56,125 bases of DNA, taken from Bacillus canaveralius (GTDB lineage Bacteria > Bacillota > Bacilli > Bacillales > Cytobacillaceae). The notes below the pieces were generated by a model, which was not told where the DNA came from, did not search any database, and saw only the letters and a program-made list of their open reading frames with translations. A program made the position numbers and the translations under genes. Shown here piece by piece: positions 27,525 to 34,876 of the stretch (position 1 is the first letter of the stretch; every line of letters starts with the position of its first letter). Where the stretch lies: contig NZ_PGVA01000057.1 in the NCBI RefSeq assembly GCF_002860125.1, forward strand, positions 1 through 56,125, written 5' to 3'.

Positions 27525-27725
27525 TTAATATGCCCCGTATTGTTGTCCAGGGTACTGATCTAATTGTGCTCTGTAATGATAAGCTCGTGCCTTATGCTCG
27601 CTTTCTCTTTCTCCGTAAGTGAAATACGCTCTTGGGTCCTGGGCACAAGCCTCTTTCATCCTCTTAAATTCTTCACATAATCCCAAATGATACAAATACC
27701 TGCTGTAAGCATCCTGATGTGGCAT
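27525..27725 (-). CDS. Small protein of unknown function
   Basis: 66 aa, soluble, rich in Tyr, Arg and Glu (YSRYLYHLGLCEEFKRMKEA, GERESEHKARAYHYRAQLDQ), ending in a Gln/Tyr-rich tail. GGGAGGACTCATT is well placed before the ATG at 27725, and a terminator follows, so a real gene is likely. The first two thirds should be helical. Not recognised. Confidence 0.65.
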   Translation of the reverse strand: MPHQDAYSRYLYHLGLCEEFKRMKEACAQDPRAYFTYGERESEHKARAYHYRAQLDQYPGQQYGAY

Positions 27726-27906
27726 AATGAGTCCTCCCTCATAAATGAACCGTTTGTTTTGTTGAACAAGCATTTTACCCAGCAACTGCTGTTCACACGT
27801 TTAATTTATGTATAATTCAGAAATAGGTGTTAGGCATTTAATCGCCTGCAAATGACATGGGCTTAAATCGTGGCAGCTATGCACGGGAACCAGTATTTTT
27901 GTTGCT

Positions 27907-27944
27907 AAAAAAAAGACAAACGATACTCCGTCAGAAGTATCGCA
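27907..27944 (-). terminator. Terminator after the GIY-YIG gene
   Basis: CGATACTTC and GGAGTATCG form a stem on the minus strand, followed by TTTGTCTTTTTTTT. Confidence 0.8.
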
Positions 27945-27990
27945 CATGGTTCAGGGCTAGCTGCCTGTGTTTTATTGATTATCCGATAAA

Positions 27991-28365
27991 TTACTTAAAA
28001 TATACCTTATCGATATTGTATTTCGCCTGCTGAGTGTTAATAATATACGTTTCATATATTTCGCGCTCCATGGCGCTGTCCACGTAGCAAACGGCAATTT
28101 CGTATACTTCGTCCCGATGCTGTTTGATGGGTGAGACATTATCTTCAAAATGTTTCTTTATTCTTTGTCGGAGCTTCCTTGCCTTTCCAACGTATAGTAA
28201 TTCGTCATTGATGTTAGAGAACATGAAAATTCCGCTTTTATCGCGTGGAATCCGCATATAATCAGTGAAGCCATACACGCTGCTGATTTCCGGCTCCCCT
28301 TGCTCACCCAATTGATTGCTTTTAGTGATAACTAAATCAGGAGTCGGTGCTTCTATTCTAATCAT
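27991..28365 (-). CDS. GIY-YIG domain protein
   Basis: 124 aa. The GIY-YIG nuclease core (about 44-120) is present in variant form: SGIFMFSNINDELLYVGKARKLRQRIKKHF holds the GIF..YVG pair and the conserved Arg (segment read in two parts), and MEREIYETYIIN carries the metal-binding Glu. It resembles the N-terminal nuclease part of UvrC without its other domains, so it is a stand-alone nuclease of unknown target. AGGAAGTG precedes the ATG at 28365; a GTG three codons upstream overlaps it. Confidence 0.82.
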   Translation of the reverse strand: MIRIEAPTPDLVITKSNQLGEQGEPEISSVYGFTDYMRIPRDKSGIFMFSNINDELLYVGKARKLRQRIKKHFEDNVSPIKQHRDEVYEIAVCYVDSAMEREIYETYIINTQQAKYNIDKVYFK

Positions 28366-28538
28366 TACATTCACTTCCTATTTTCTATGGTGGTGTTCTT
28401 ACCATTTTTTTATCCGAATCAGAACTTTTTCATTATCGCATAACAATGGCAAAAAATGCATCATCAGATTTTAATACGTCTAGGTATGTATTGCCTGGCA
28501 CAGCTTTATACTAACATAAACCTTTTACTTTATCTGCC

Positions 28539-28574
28539 CCCTGCTCCTGTTGCGGAGCAGGGTTATTTTTTATT
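28539..28574 (+). terminator. Plus-strand terminator without a recognised gene
   Basis: CCCTGCTCC (28539-28547), loop TGTTGC, GGAGCAGGG (28554-28562), then TTATTTTTTATT: a strong intrinsic terminator. No plus-strand protein gene lies upstream within this gap. Confidence 0.8.
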
Positions 28575-28587
28575 ACAAAATTAAAAT

Positions 28588-28619
28588 AAAAACAGACTCA
28601 GGATTTCGAGTCTGTTTAG
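28588..28619 (-). terminator. Terminator of the cold-shock gene
   Basis: AAACAGACTC (28590-28599) and GAGTCTGTTT (28608-28617); the minus strand continues TTTATTTT. Confidence 0.85.
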
Positions 28620-28631
28620 ATGTATCCCTGG

Positions 28632-28832
28632 TTAGGCCTTATTTACGTTTGTCGCTTGCGGTCCACGCTGGCCATCTTCCACTTCAAAAGTCACTTCCTG
28701 GCCTTCGTCCAACGTTTTGTAGCCTTCGCCCTGAATAGCGGAGAAGTGAACAAATACATCCTCTCCATCTTCACGTTCGATGAATCCAAAACCTTTTTCA
28801 CTGTTAAACCATTTTACTTTTCCGCGTTCCAT
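28632..28832 (-). CDS. Cold-shock protein (CspB/CspD family)
   Basis: 66-aa single cold-shock domain that binds single-stranded RNA and DNA. RNP1 KGFGFI (about 15-20) and RNP2 VFVHFS (about 26-31) are intact. The ATG at 28832 has GGAGG before it and is used instead of an in-frame codon 10 positions upstream. Which Bacillus paralogue (B, C or D) it is cannot be decided here. A promoter at 28915-28888 gives a leader of about 50 nt, without the long leader seen in some csp genes. Confidence 0.95.
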   Translation of the reverse strand: MERGKVKWFNSEKGFGFIEREDGEDVFVHFSAIQGEGYKTLDEGQEVTFEVEDGQRGPQATNVNKA

Positions 28833-28887
28833 TTTTTTCCTCCTACATGTAAAAATCAACAAAATTCCAATTTGATTTTGCGTAATT

Positions 28888-28915
28888 ATTATAGCCAGAA
28901 AAAACCTTTTATAAA
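28888..28915 (-). promoter_or_regulatory. Probable promoter of the cold-shock gene
   Basis: On the minus strand TTTATA (28915-28910), 16 bp, TATAAT (28893-28888). The -10 is perfect and the -35 poor. Confidence 0.5.
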
Positions 28916-28931
28916 CATATGTTGAAATTAT

Positions 28932-29810
28932 TTATGCCTGAGAAGTAACTGGATGCTTGATATGTAGTGGAAATGGCTGACCGCCATTCGTTCTCACAAA
29001 TAATCCATCATTAATCCTCTTTTTTTCTAACTCGTGTCTTTGGTCATCTGGCGTGTAATGAAAAACAATTGTATCGGTACTGTTCCCACTAATGGCCGAT
29101 AAAATACCTTCAATATTCACTTGCCTTTTGCTGATAACATCAAAAATATCAATTCGGCTTTGTTGTTTTTTAAAGATGATCATGACTTCTTCCCGGTCGA
29201 AATAATAAATATCATGAGGAAACACGTTCATACAATGAAACATTAAAATTTCTCGGGAGTTGTCAGTGCCAAAACGTTGTGACACAGGCACTCTTTCACA
29301 AGCAAATTGATAGATAAAATCCAGATCTCCAGTGTTCGTTCCATCTAATTTACGAATATTTGCGCAATCAGAACTACTTGTTGACGTGAATTTCATAGAA
29401 TATTGCAGTTCGTTCATTGCTTCGAACCCAAACTGCGGATAAAAATCCAGCACGGTCTGATTGGCAAACAGGTAAATAAAATCAACCTCGTCCTGATATT
29501 CTTCCAAAACTATATTCATCAAACTCGCGGAAAGACCTTGATTTCGATAGTCTGGATGCGTCATCACAGTTCCGATCTGTACCGCACTTCTTTTTTCACC
29601 ATCGATAATCAAATCAAGCATATTTACTGACACATTGGCGGCCACCTGATTTCCTGCCAGATAGGAATAGGGAATATATCGATCAGTCCAAAATCCTTTC
29701 TCAAACCAGCCTTGAAAATTGATGGCAAAAACATTGTCAGCAAGCTGAAAAAAGCTTTCTCTGAGCTGCTGCTCATTTTTATAATCCTTAATAAATTGAA
29801 ATGGTTTCAT
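28932..29810 (-). CDS. GNAT-family N-acetyltransferase
   Basis: 292 aa. The N-terminal GNAT domain (about 20-140) shows AVQIGTVMTHPDYRNQGLSASLM (split motif), with the acetyl-CoA loop RNQGLS, and FYPQFGFEA. The C-terminal half (about 150-292) looks like the second domain of the two-domain Eis-like acetyltransferases, with an SCP2-like end. TAAGGAGAGAAATA precedes the ATG. Substrate unknown. Confidence 0.85.
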   Translation of the reverse strand: MKPFQFIKDYKNEQQLRESFFQLADNVFAINFQGWFEKGFWTDRYIPYSYLAGNQVAANVSVNMLDLIIDGEKRSAVQIGTVMTHPDYRNQGLSASLMNIVLEEYQDEVDFIYLFANQTVLDFYPQFGFEAMNELQYSMKFTSTSSSDCANIRKLDGTNTGDLDFIYQFACERVPVSQRFGTDNSREILMFHCMNVFPHDIYYFDREEVMIIFKKQQSRIDIFDVISKRQVNIEGILSAISGNSTDTIVFHYTPDDQRHELEKKRINDGLFVRTNGGQPFPLHIKHPVTSQA

Positions 29811-29944
29811 ATTATTTCTCTCCTTACTCTAAAGTTCTGGACAGCTTCGTAAATTCCTCTTTTCCCAGCTAATTAAGTTGAAAAACAGGCAGAATAGACA
29901 TACTTTTCACCTGAAAAGGAATTATACATAAAGGGAGACAGAGC

Positions 29945-30355
29945 ATGGCTAATCCATCATCAACGAGGCAGGGGACAAGCATGGAGAACATTGTTGACGG
30001 AATGGAACAAGAAGAGAGAAAACGAATCCAGGAAGAAATTGATCGAATGGCCTTTACGAAAAATTTCCGATCCGCCACAGCTGAAGAATGGTATATCTTT
30101 TTGAAGAATTACGAGGATCCCCAGACTGGCGGAGCGGCCGGAAAAGCTATCATTCACTACAACCTTTATGGAAATAAGGATATTTTCATCCATACAACCG
30201 TTATTTTTGATGACCCAAAGCTGTATGAGCAGGAAGCCTATCATCTCGTCTACGCCCTTGCAGACGAATTAGTGAACCGTCTTGTCGGTTATGCTGATAC
30301 TCTATTGTCGGTCCATGCCGGCCCTAATTCTTATCAGGCCGAGTATAAACAATAA
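29945..30355 (+). CDS. Hypothetical protein preceding the erythromycin-esterase-family gene
   Basis: 136 aa, soluble. The N-terminus is charged and helical (MEQEERKRIQEEIDRMAF), then a domain with FRSATAEEWYIFLKNY, HYNLYGNKDIFIHTTVIFDD and YHLVYALADELVNRLVGYA. GGGAGACAGAGC stands before the ATG. It ends 60 bp before the next gene, with no terminator visible in between, so co-transcription is likely. I do not recognise the family. Confidence 0.7.
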   Translation: MANPSSTRQGTSMENIVDGMEQEERKRIQEEIDRMAFTKNFRSATAEEWYIFLKNYEDPQTGGAAGKAIIHYNLYGNKDIFIHTTVIFDDPKLYEQEAYHLVYALADELVNRLVGYADTLLSVHAGPNSYQAEYKQ

Positions 30356-30415
30356 AAATGCACAATGAAGCAGATCTCCAAATCACGATTAAAATCATTC
30401 AGGAGGCTATTTTCC

Positions 30416-31681
30416 ATGCAAAAAACGCTAACAGACAATATTGAAGAACATGCTATTCCCTTAACACACGAAAATGACCTGGACTTGCTCGTCGAAAAAA
30501 TAGGAAACGCTAAAATCGTGCTTCTCGGCGAAGCTTCCCATGGAACATCAGAGTTTTATCAAATCAGAGCCGAAATTTCCAAAAAGCTTATTCAGGAGAA
30601 AGGCTTTACAATCATTGCCGTCGAAGGAGACTGGCCTTCGTGCATGGAAGTAACCCGCTATATTAAAGGGTATGATCAAAGGTACGAATCCGCTAAACAC
30701 GCTTTACAATCGTTTAACCGCTGGCCAACCTGGATGTGGGCCAACGAGGAAATTGCCGATTTTGCAGAATGGCTGAAGGATCATAACTCTTCACTTCCCG
30801 ACCGACAAAAAACTGGTTTTTACGGGCTGGATGTGTACAGTTTATGGGAGTCAATGGAGGAGGTTGTTGATTATCTTGAAGAAATTCAATCACCGGATTT
30901 AGAATTGGCGAAAAAAGCATTTACCTGTTTCGAACCTTTTAATCGAAACAATGAGAAATATGCGGTCGCATCGGCGATTTATTCAGAAGGCTGTGTAGAA
31001 GAAGTAACCAAGCTGCTGACGCAAATCCGCAGAAACAAAGAACAATATGAGGACGGGGAAGAAAGCGGCTTAAGCCTGAGAGTGAATGCGCTTGTTATGG
31101 CTAATGCTGAAAGATATTACAGCTCGATGGTTTTAAACGATGAACAATCGTGGAATATCCGCGATTTGCATATGGTAGAGGCCCTCAAAGAGATTCTCGA
31201 CTTTTTCGGTTCCGATTCAAAAGTAATTATTTGGGAACACAACACCCATGTCGGCGATGCAAGGGCGACGAACATGATCGACAACGGGACGATCAATGTC
31301 GGGCAAGTTATCAGGGAACGAAACAACCCGGACGATGTCTATATTGTCGGTTTCGGAACACATAGCGGAACCGTGATAGCGGCGGACGAGTGGGGCGTGA
31401 ACATGGAAGTTAAAGACGTTCCCCCTGCGATGCCGGGAAGCTGGGAGGATATGATGCACAGAACCGGCCCATATAATAAAATGCTATTTTTTAATGACGA
31501 AAACCGGCCGCTGTTCAGTGAGATAATCGGACACCGCGCAATCGGTGTTGTTTATAATCCGGCCTACGAAAGGTACGGCAATTATGTGCCTTCCGTCATG
31601 GCCGAGCGTTACGATGCGTTTATACATGTTGACAGATCAAATGCCCTAAGGCCGTTAATCCTGCAACAAGTCCGAGTTTAA
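30416..31681 (+). CDS. Erythromycin esterase family protein
   Basis: 421 aa. Family motifs with putative catalytic residues: LLGEASHGTSEFYQIR (Glu and His, about 37-52), IIAVEGDWPSCMEVTRYI, and VIIWEHNTHVGDARATNM (Glu-His-Asn). Relatives include macrolide esterases EreA/EreB, but most Bacillus members, including this one by appearance, have no proven macrolide activity. AGGAGGCTATTTTCC precedes ATG 30416, preferred to one 17 codons earlier. A strong terminator follows. Confidence 0.9.
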   Translation: MQKTLTDNIEEHAIPLTHENDLDLLVEKIGNAKIVLLGEASHGTSEFYQIRAEISKKLIQEKGFTIIAVEGDWPSCMEVTRYIKGYDQRYESAKHALQSFNRWPTWMWANEEIADFAEWLKDHNSSLPDRQKTGFYGLDVYSLWESMEEVVDYLEEIQSPDLELAKKAFTCFEPFNRNNEKYAVASAIYSEGCVEEVTKLLTQIRRNKEQYEDGEESGLSLRVNALVMANAERYYSSMVLNDEQSWNIRDLHMVEALKEILDFFGSDSKVIIWEHNTHVGDARATNMIDNGTINVGQVIRERNNPDDVYIVGFGTHSGTVIAADEWGVNMEVKDVPPAMPGSWEDMMHRTGPYNKMLFFNDENRPLFSEIIGHRAIGVVYNPAYERYGNYVPSVMAERYDAFIHVDRSNALRPLILQQVRV

Positions 31682-31683
31682 CA

Positions 31684-31720
31684 AGCACTGCCGGGTCAGA
31701 TTCCGGCAGTGCTTTTTCTT
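31684..31720 (+). terminator. Terminator after the erythromycin-esterase-family gene
   Basis: AGCACTGCCGG and CCGGCAGTGCT enclose an 8-nt loop; TTTTTCTTTG follows. Confidence 0.9.
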
Positions 31721-31744
31721 TGAGTGCACACGCTGTAAAATCTC

Positions 31745-32584
31745 TCACCTTGCCCGTTTTAGCGCCTCGGTAATTTTGCCGTTTTCATTCCATTTAACAG
31801 CACGGTAAAAGGGATCATGATAAAAAGAAAACCAGGCATTTTTCGATTTTCCAAATTCGATCCACTCCTGTTTCCCACGGATTGAGTCCATTGGATAATC
31901 ATCATAGGCGAGAACCCATAATGGATTTTGGTGGGCATGGGTAGGCATGAGATCAGCCATATGGACGATAAATTCAGGACCTGAATTAATAATGACAATA
32001 CTGTGCCCCTCACTGTGTCCACCTGTATGGACCATTTTGATGGAAGGTGTTGACCATTCTTTTTCAAACGTTTCGACCTGGTCCTGAACCGCCAGCCAAT
32101 TCTCCTGCCAGTATGTATTCCGGGAGCGGATATTCGGCTGTCGCATTTCGTTCCATTCCGTCTCGGAAGTGATGATTTTTGCATTTGGAAACACGGAAAC
32201 ATGCCCGTCGTTCTCCGGCTTCGTTAGCCCGCACGCATGGTCAAAATGCATGTGCGTCATCAGGACAATGTCAATATCCTCCGGTGTTAAACCTTTGTCG
32301 ATTAACGACCGTTCCAGCTTTGATTCCTCGGTTACTCCATAATTCCTTTTCTGCTTTTCGGACAGCTTCCCCGCGCCAAGCCCTGACTCAATTAAAATGT
32401 TCTTCCCATCTGCTTCGACCAAAATCGGGTCGGTGCGCAATTCGATTTGATTGTTTTCGTTACACGGATAATATTTGGACCAGAGTGGTTTTGGCACGAC
32501 GCCAAACATCGCTCCTCCATCAAGATGGGTAACCCCGCCATTCATCCATGTCAGCTGCAAGCCGTTAAGCTGTAAACTTTCCAT
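31745..32584 (-). CDS. ytnP: YtnP, metallo-beta-lactamase-fold lactonase
   Basis: 279 aa, close to B. subtilis YtnP. The dinuclear-zinc motif [10 protein letters not shown] (HxHxDH) and the downstream metal ligands in HTGGHSEGH and [12 protein letters not shown] are intact. The MBL lactonase family includes quorum-quenching acyl-homoserine lactonases; YtnP of B. subtilis was linked to degrading Streptomyces signals. The ATG at 32584 (MESLQLNG) has CAAGGG before it and matches the known N-terminus. Followed on the same strand by nothing; the Ere-type gene converges on it. Confidence 0.92.
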   Translation of the reverse strand: MESLQLNGLQLTWMNGGVTHLDGGAMFGVVPKPLWSKYYPCNENNQIELRTDPILVEADGKNILIESGLGAGKLSEKQKRNYGVTEESKLERSLIDKGLTPEDIDIVLMTHMHFDHACGLTKPENDGHVSVFPNAKIITSETEWNEMRQPNIRSRNTYWQENWLAVQDQVETFEKEWSTPSIKMVHTGGHSEGHSIVIINSGPEFIVHMADLMPTHAHQNPLWVLAYDDYPMDSIRGKQEWIEFGKSKNAWFSFYHDPFYRAVKWNENGKITEALKRAR

Positions 32585-32661
32585 ATCCATCACCCTTGCC
32601 TCGTGTTTTCTTTAGTGTACCATTGCAAATAAATGATGAAAAATATTTGAAAGTGCTCGCC

Positions 32662-32697
32662 AGAACAAGAACCCGGCCAACATGCACCGGGCTCCTG
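32662..32697 (-). terminator. Terminator between trmB and ytnP
   Basis: GAGCCCGG and CCGGGTTC form a stem with a G.T pair on the minus strand, followed by TTGTT. Confidence 0.6.
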
Positions 32698-33342
32698 CTA
32701 TTTCTTTCGGTATTGGACTTCACAGCGATAAATACGGTTGCCTTTTTTAGAGAATTTTTCTTCATACTCCGTCATAATATTTCCTTCGAAATCACTATTG
32801 TGCAGATCAAGGCTGACAAATTTCAAAAGCATGCCGTATTCTGAAAAACTCGTTAATGAATATTCAAACAAGCCTTGATTATCGGTTTTTAAATGGATTT
32901 CACCATTTTTGGGCATAATGCCTTCATAAAGGCTGAGAAACGTTTTATAGGTTAATCGCCGCTTGTGATGCCGTATTTTTGGCCACGGGTCGGAAAAATT
33001 GAGATAAATCCGCTCAACCTCGCCATTTGCGAAAAACGATTTTAAATCGGCCGCATTAACATTTAACAGCTTCACGTTCGGCAGCTCAGCTTCAATCAAC
33101 CGGTCAAGGGCAGAGACGATCACGCTTTGCTGAAATTCGATCCCTACGTAATTGATATCGGGATTTACTCTTGCCATTTCGGTAATAAATCGACCTTTGC
33201 CAGTCCCGATCTCAATATGAAGAGGCTGGTTCTCTGCAAAGGCGTTACCCCAGTTTCCTTTTACCGCTTCCGGGTCAGCGACAACGTACTGTGGATACTG
33301 CTCTATTTTATCCTTTGCCCAAGGTTTATTTCTAAGTCTCAA
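32698..33342 (-). CDS. trmB: tRNA (guanine-N7-)-methyltransferase
   Basis: Methylates G46 in the tRNA variable loop using S-adenosylmethionine. 214 aa. SAM-binding [15 protein letters not shown] (about 41-55), [15 protein letters not shown], and the TrmB signature [16 protein letters not shown] (about 117-132) are clear. It lies between ytnP and ytzH, as in B. subtilis. Confidence 0.96.
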   Translation of the reverse strand: MRLRNKPWAKDKIEQYPQYVVADPEAVKGNWGNAFAENQPLHIEIGTGKGRFITEMARVNPDINYVGIEFQQSVIVSALDRLIEAELPNVKLLNVNAADLKSFFANGEVERIYLNFSDPWPKIRHHKRRLTYKTFLSLYEGIMPKNGEIHLKTDNQGLFEYSLTSFSEYGMLLKFVSLDLHNSDFEGNIMTEYEEKFSKKGNRIYRCEVQYRKK

Positions 33343-33540
33343 GTTCAGACACCCCTAAAAAATAATATCGTTCAAACCATATCATTCATTTATGTGGCAT
33401 GCAACCCCGCGAAATGAAGTGGGTTTTGAATTTGTGGCACCATGCATAAACAGAAAAAGGAATCCACAAGCTAATTGTGAATTCCTTGAACATGCCGCAA
33501 CTAAAGTCCATACTCGAAGATTTCGAAAGGGTGTATACAA

Positions 33541-33819
33541 ATGCCGCTCAATCAGCAGCATCAAGTTGATCTATTAAAAGATATATTGAGTAATCACCGC
33601 ACAGATTGCAGCGGTTCTATTGCTGAATGTGAACAGTTGGAACGCCTCGTTAAGTCGCTTATGGTCAATACTGAAATCAACCAGGATGTTAAAAATATTC
33701 TTCAGGAAATTTATGATTACAGCCAGCATGGCATTCAGGCCCGCAATTTAAATGCACACATTGAATCCAATCAAGGTCAATTGTCCGCATGGGTTAATGA
33801 GATTAATCAGCTTTCCTGA
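33541..33819 (+). CDS. ytzH: YtzH-like protein
   Basis: 92 aa, predicted all-helical (LLKDILSNHRTD, CEQLERLVKSLMVN, QDVKNILQEIYDYSQHGI). Size and position next to ytmP fit B. subtilis YtzH. AAAGGGTG precedes the ATG. Its stop is one base from the stop of the convergent ytmP, so the two transcripts must overlap. Function unknown. Confidence 0.85.
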   Translation: MPLNQQHQVDLLKDILSNHRTDCSGSIAECEQLERLVKSLMVNTEINQDVKNILQEIYDYSQHGIQARNLNAHIESNQGQLSAWVNEINQLS

Positions 33820-33820
33820 C

Positions 33821-34606
33821 TTATATTTCGTCTAAATAGTCGATCCATCTTTCCATTTCAGAGAATCGCCCTTTCGTTTTATACCATTGAATGGATGTCA
33901 GCGTTTGCGCATACACATACCATTTCATCCGAAGACCAAGTTCTTTTGTCAGTTCGATACCGTAACGATTGAGCCAGTCTTCCCAGTTCTCGCGGGGCAC
34001 ATACCAGTTAAGCAGCTGGCCTAAATCAATCGCAGGATCGGCTATCATCGCTTCGTCCCAGTCGATCAAATACAGTTGGTTGTCTTCCGTCAGCAACCAG
34101 TTGTTATGGTTGACATCACAATGGCAAACGACCATGTCCGGGCAGGAAACGTTTCCGACCTCTTCCTTTAGAAAAGAGATGGATCGCTTCACAGACGGGA
34201 GCATTAACACCTCCGGGTCCAGCTCACCTTCAATCATATCGAGTAAGGTATCGGCATAGAGCGGTGTCTTTCCGAGCCTTTCAAGCATTCCGAGCAGCGG
34301 CTTTGATTGATGGATTTTCCTGAGTAGCCTGGCAATCCGTTCTTCAATCATTTCAGCAGGCTTGAGCTCTCTGCCGTTTAACCACTGCTGTGCGGTAATC
34401 ACGTCTCCATTCTCAAGCCGTTTTGTCCAAACAAGCTTTGGGACGATCCCTTCCGCTGATAAAACGGCAAGAAAAGGTGAAGAATTACGCTTTAAGAAAA
34501 GTCTCTCTTCTTCATTCTGTGCAATAAATGCCTCTCCTGTAGCCCCGCCTGCCGGGATGATTTCCCAGCCTTGTCCAAATAAATGTTCCAAATGGTTCAC
34601 CTTCAA
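33821..34606 (-). CDS. ytmP: YtmP, aminoglycoside-phosphotransferase-fold kinase
   Basis: 261 aa of the APH/choline-kinase fold. The catalytic loop VVCHCDVNHNNWLL (Asp acting as base, Asn as Mg ligand) and the metal motif LYLIDWDEAMIADPAIDL are intact; the N-terminal ATP lobe includes FLKRNSSPFL. Natural substrate unknown; nothing suggests antibiotic resistance specifically. Start TTG 34606 has only a weak ribosome site. Confidence 0.88.
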   Translation of the reverse strand: MKVNHLEHLFGQGWEIIPAGGATGEAFIAQNEEERLFLKRNSSPFLAVLSAEGIVPKLVWTKRLENGDVITAQQWLNGRELKPAEMIEERIARLLRKIHQSKPLLGMLERLGKTPLYADTLLDMIEGELDPEVLMLPSVKRSISFLKEEVGNVSCPDMVVCHCDVNHNNWLLTEDNQLYLIDWDEAMIADPAIDLGQLLNWYVPRENWEDWLNRYGIELTKELGLRMKWYVYAQTLTSIQWYKTKGRFSEMERWIDYLDEI

Positions 34607-34774
34607 TTTATGCTGTTCTTGCGGCGATTATTGGCAAACCGCCTGAACCTGATTCTGTCCAACTTCCTGCAGTACCTTATATAGGATGCTCCCGGAAAGT
34701 ATCTCCCTGTTGCTTCAAAGGCTCATCTACATGCCATTAATGTCCATTTTAATTTAACTATTCATCTGTGAAAT

Positions 34775-34822
34775 AAAAAAGACAGCTACTGAAGCATACC
34801 TTCACAATAGCTATCTTTTAAA
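34775..34822 (-). terminator. Terminator after amyX
   Basis: On the minus strand AAAAGATAGCTA pairs with TAGCTGTCTTTT around an inner GTGAAG/CTTCA hairpin; TTTTTTATTTC ends it. Confidence 0.8.
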
Positions 34823-34876
34823 TTTTATATCCAGAGAGGTATATCGTCAAGTCCATCTCCACCTACTTGAAAAATA

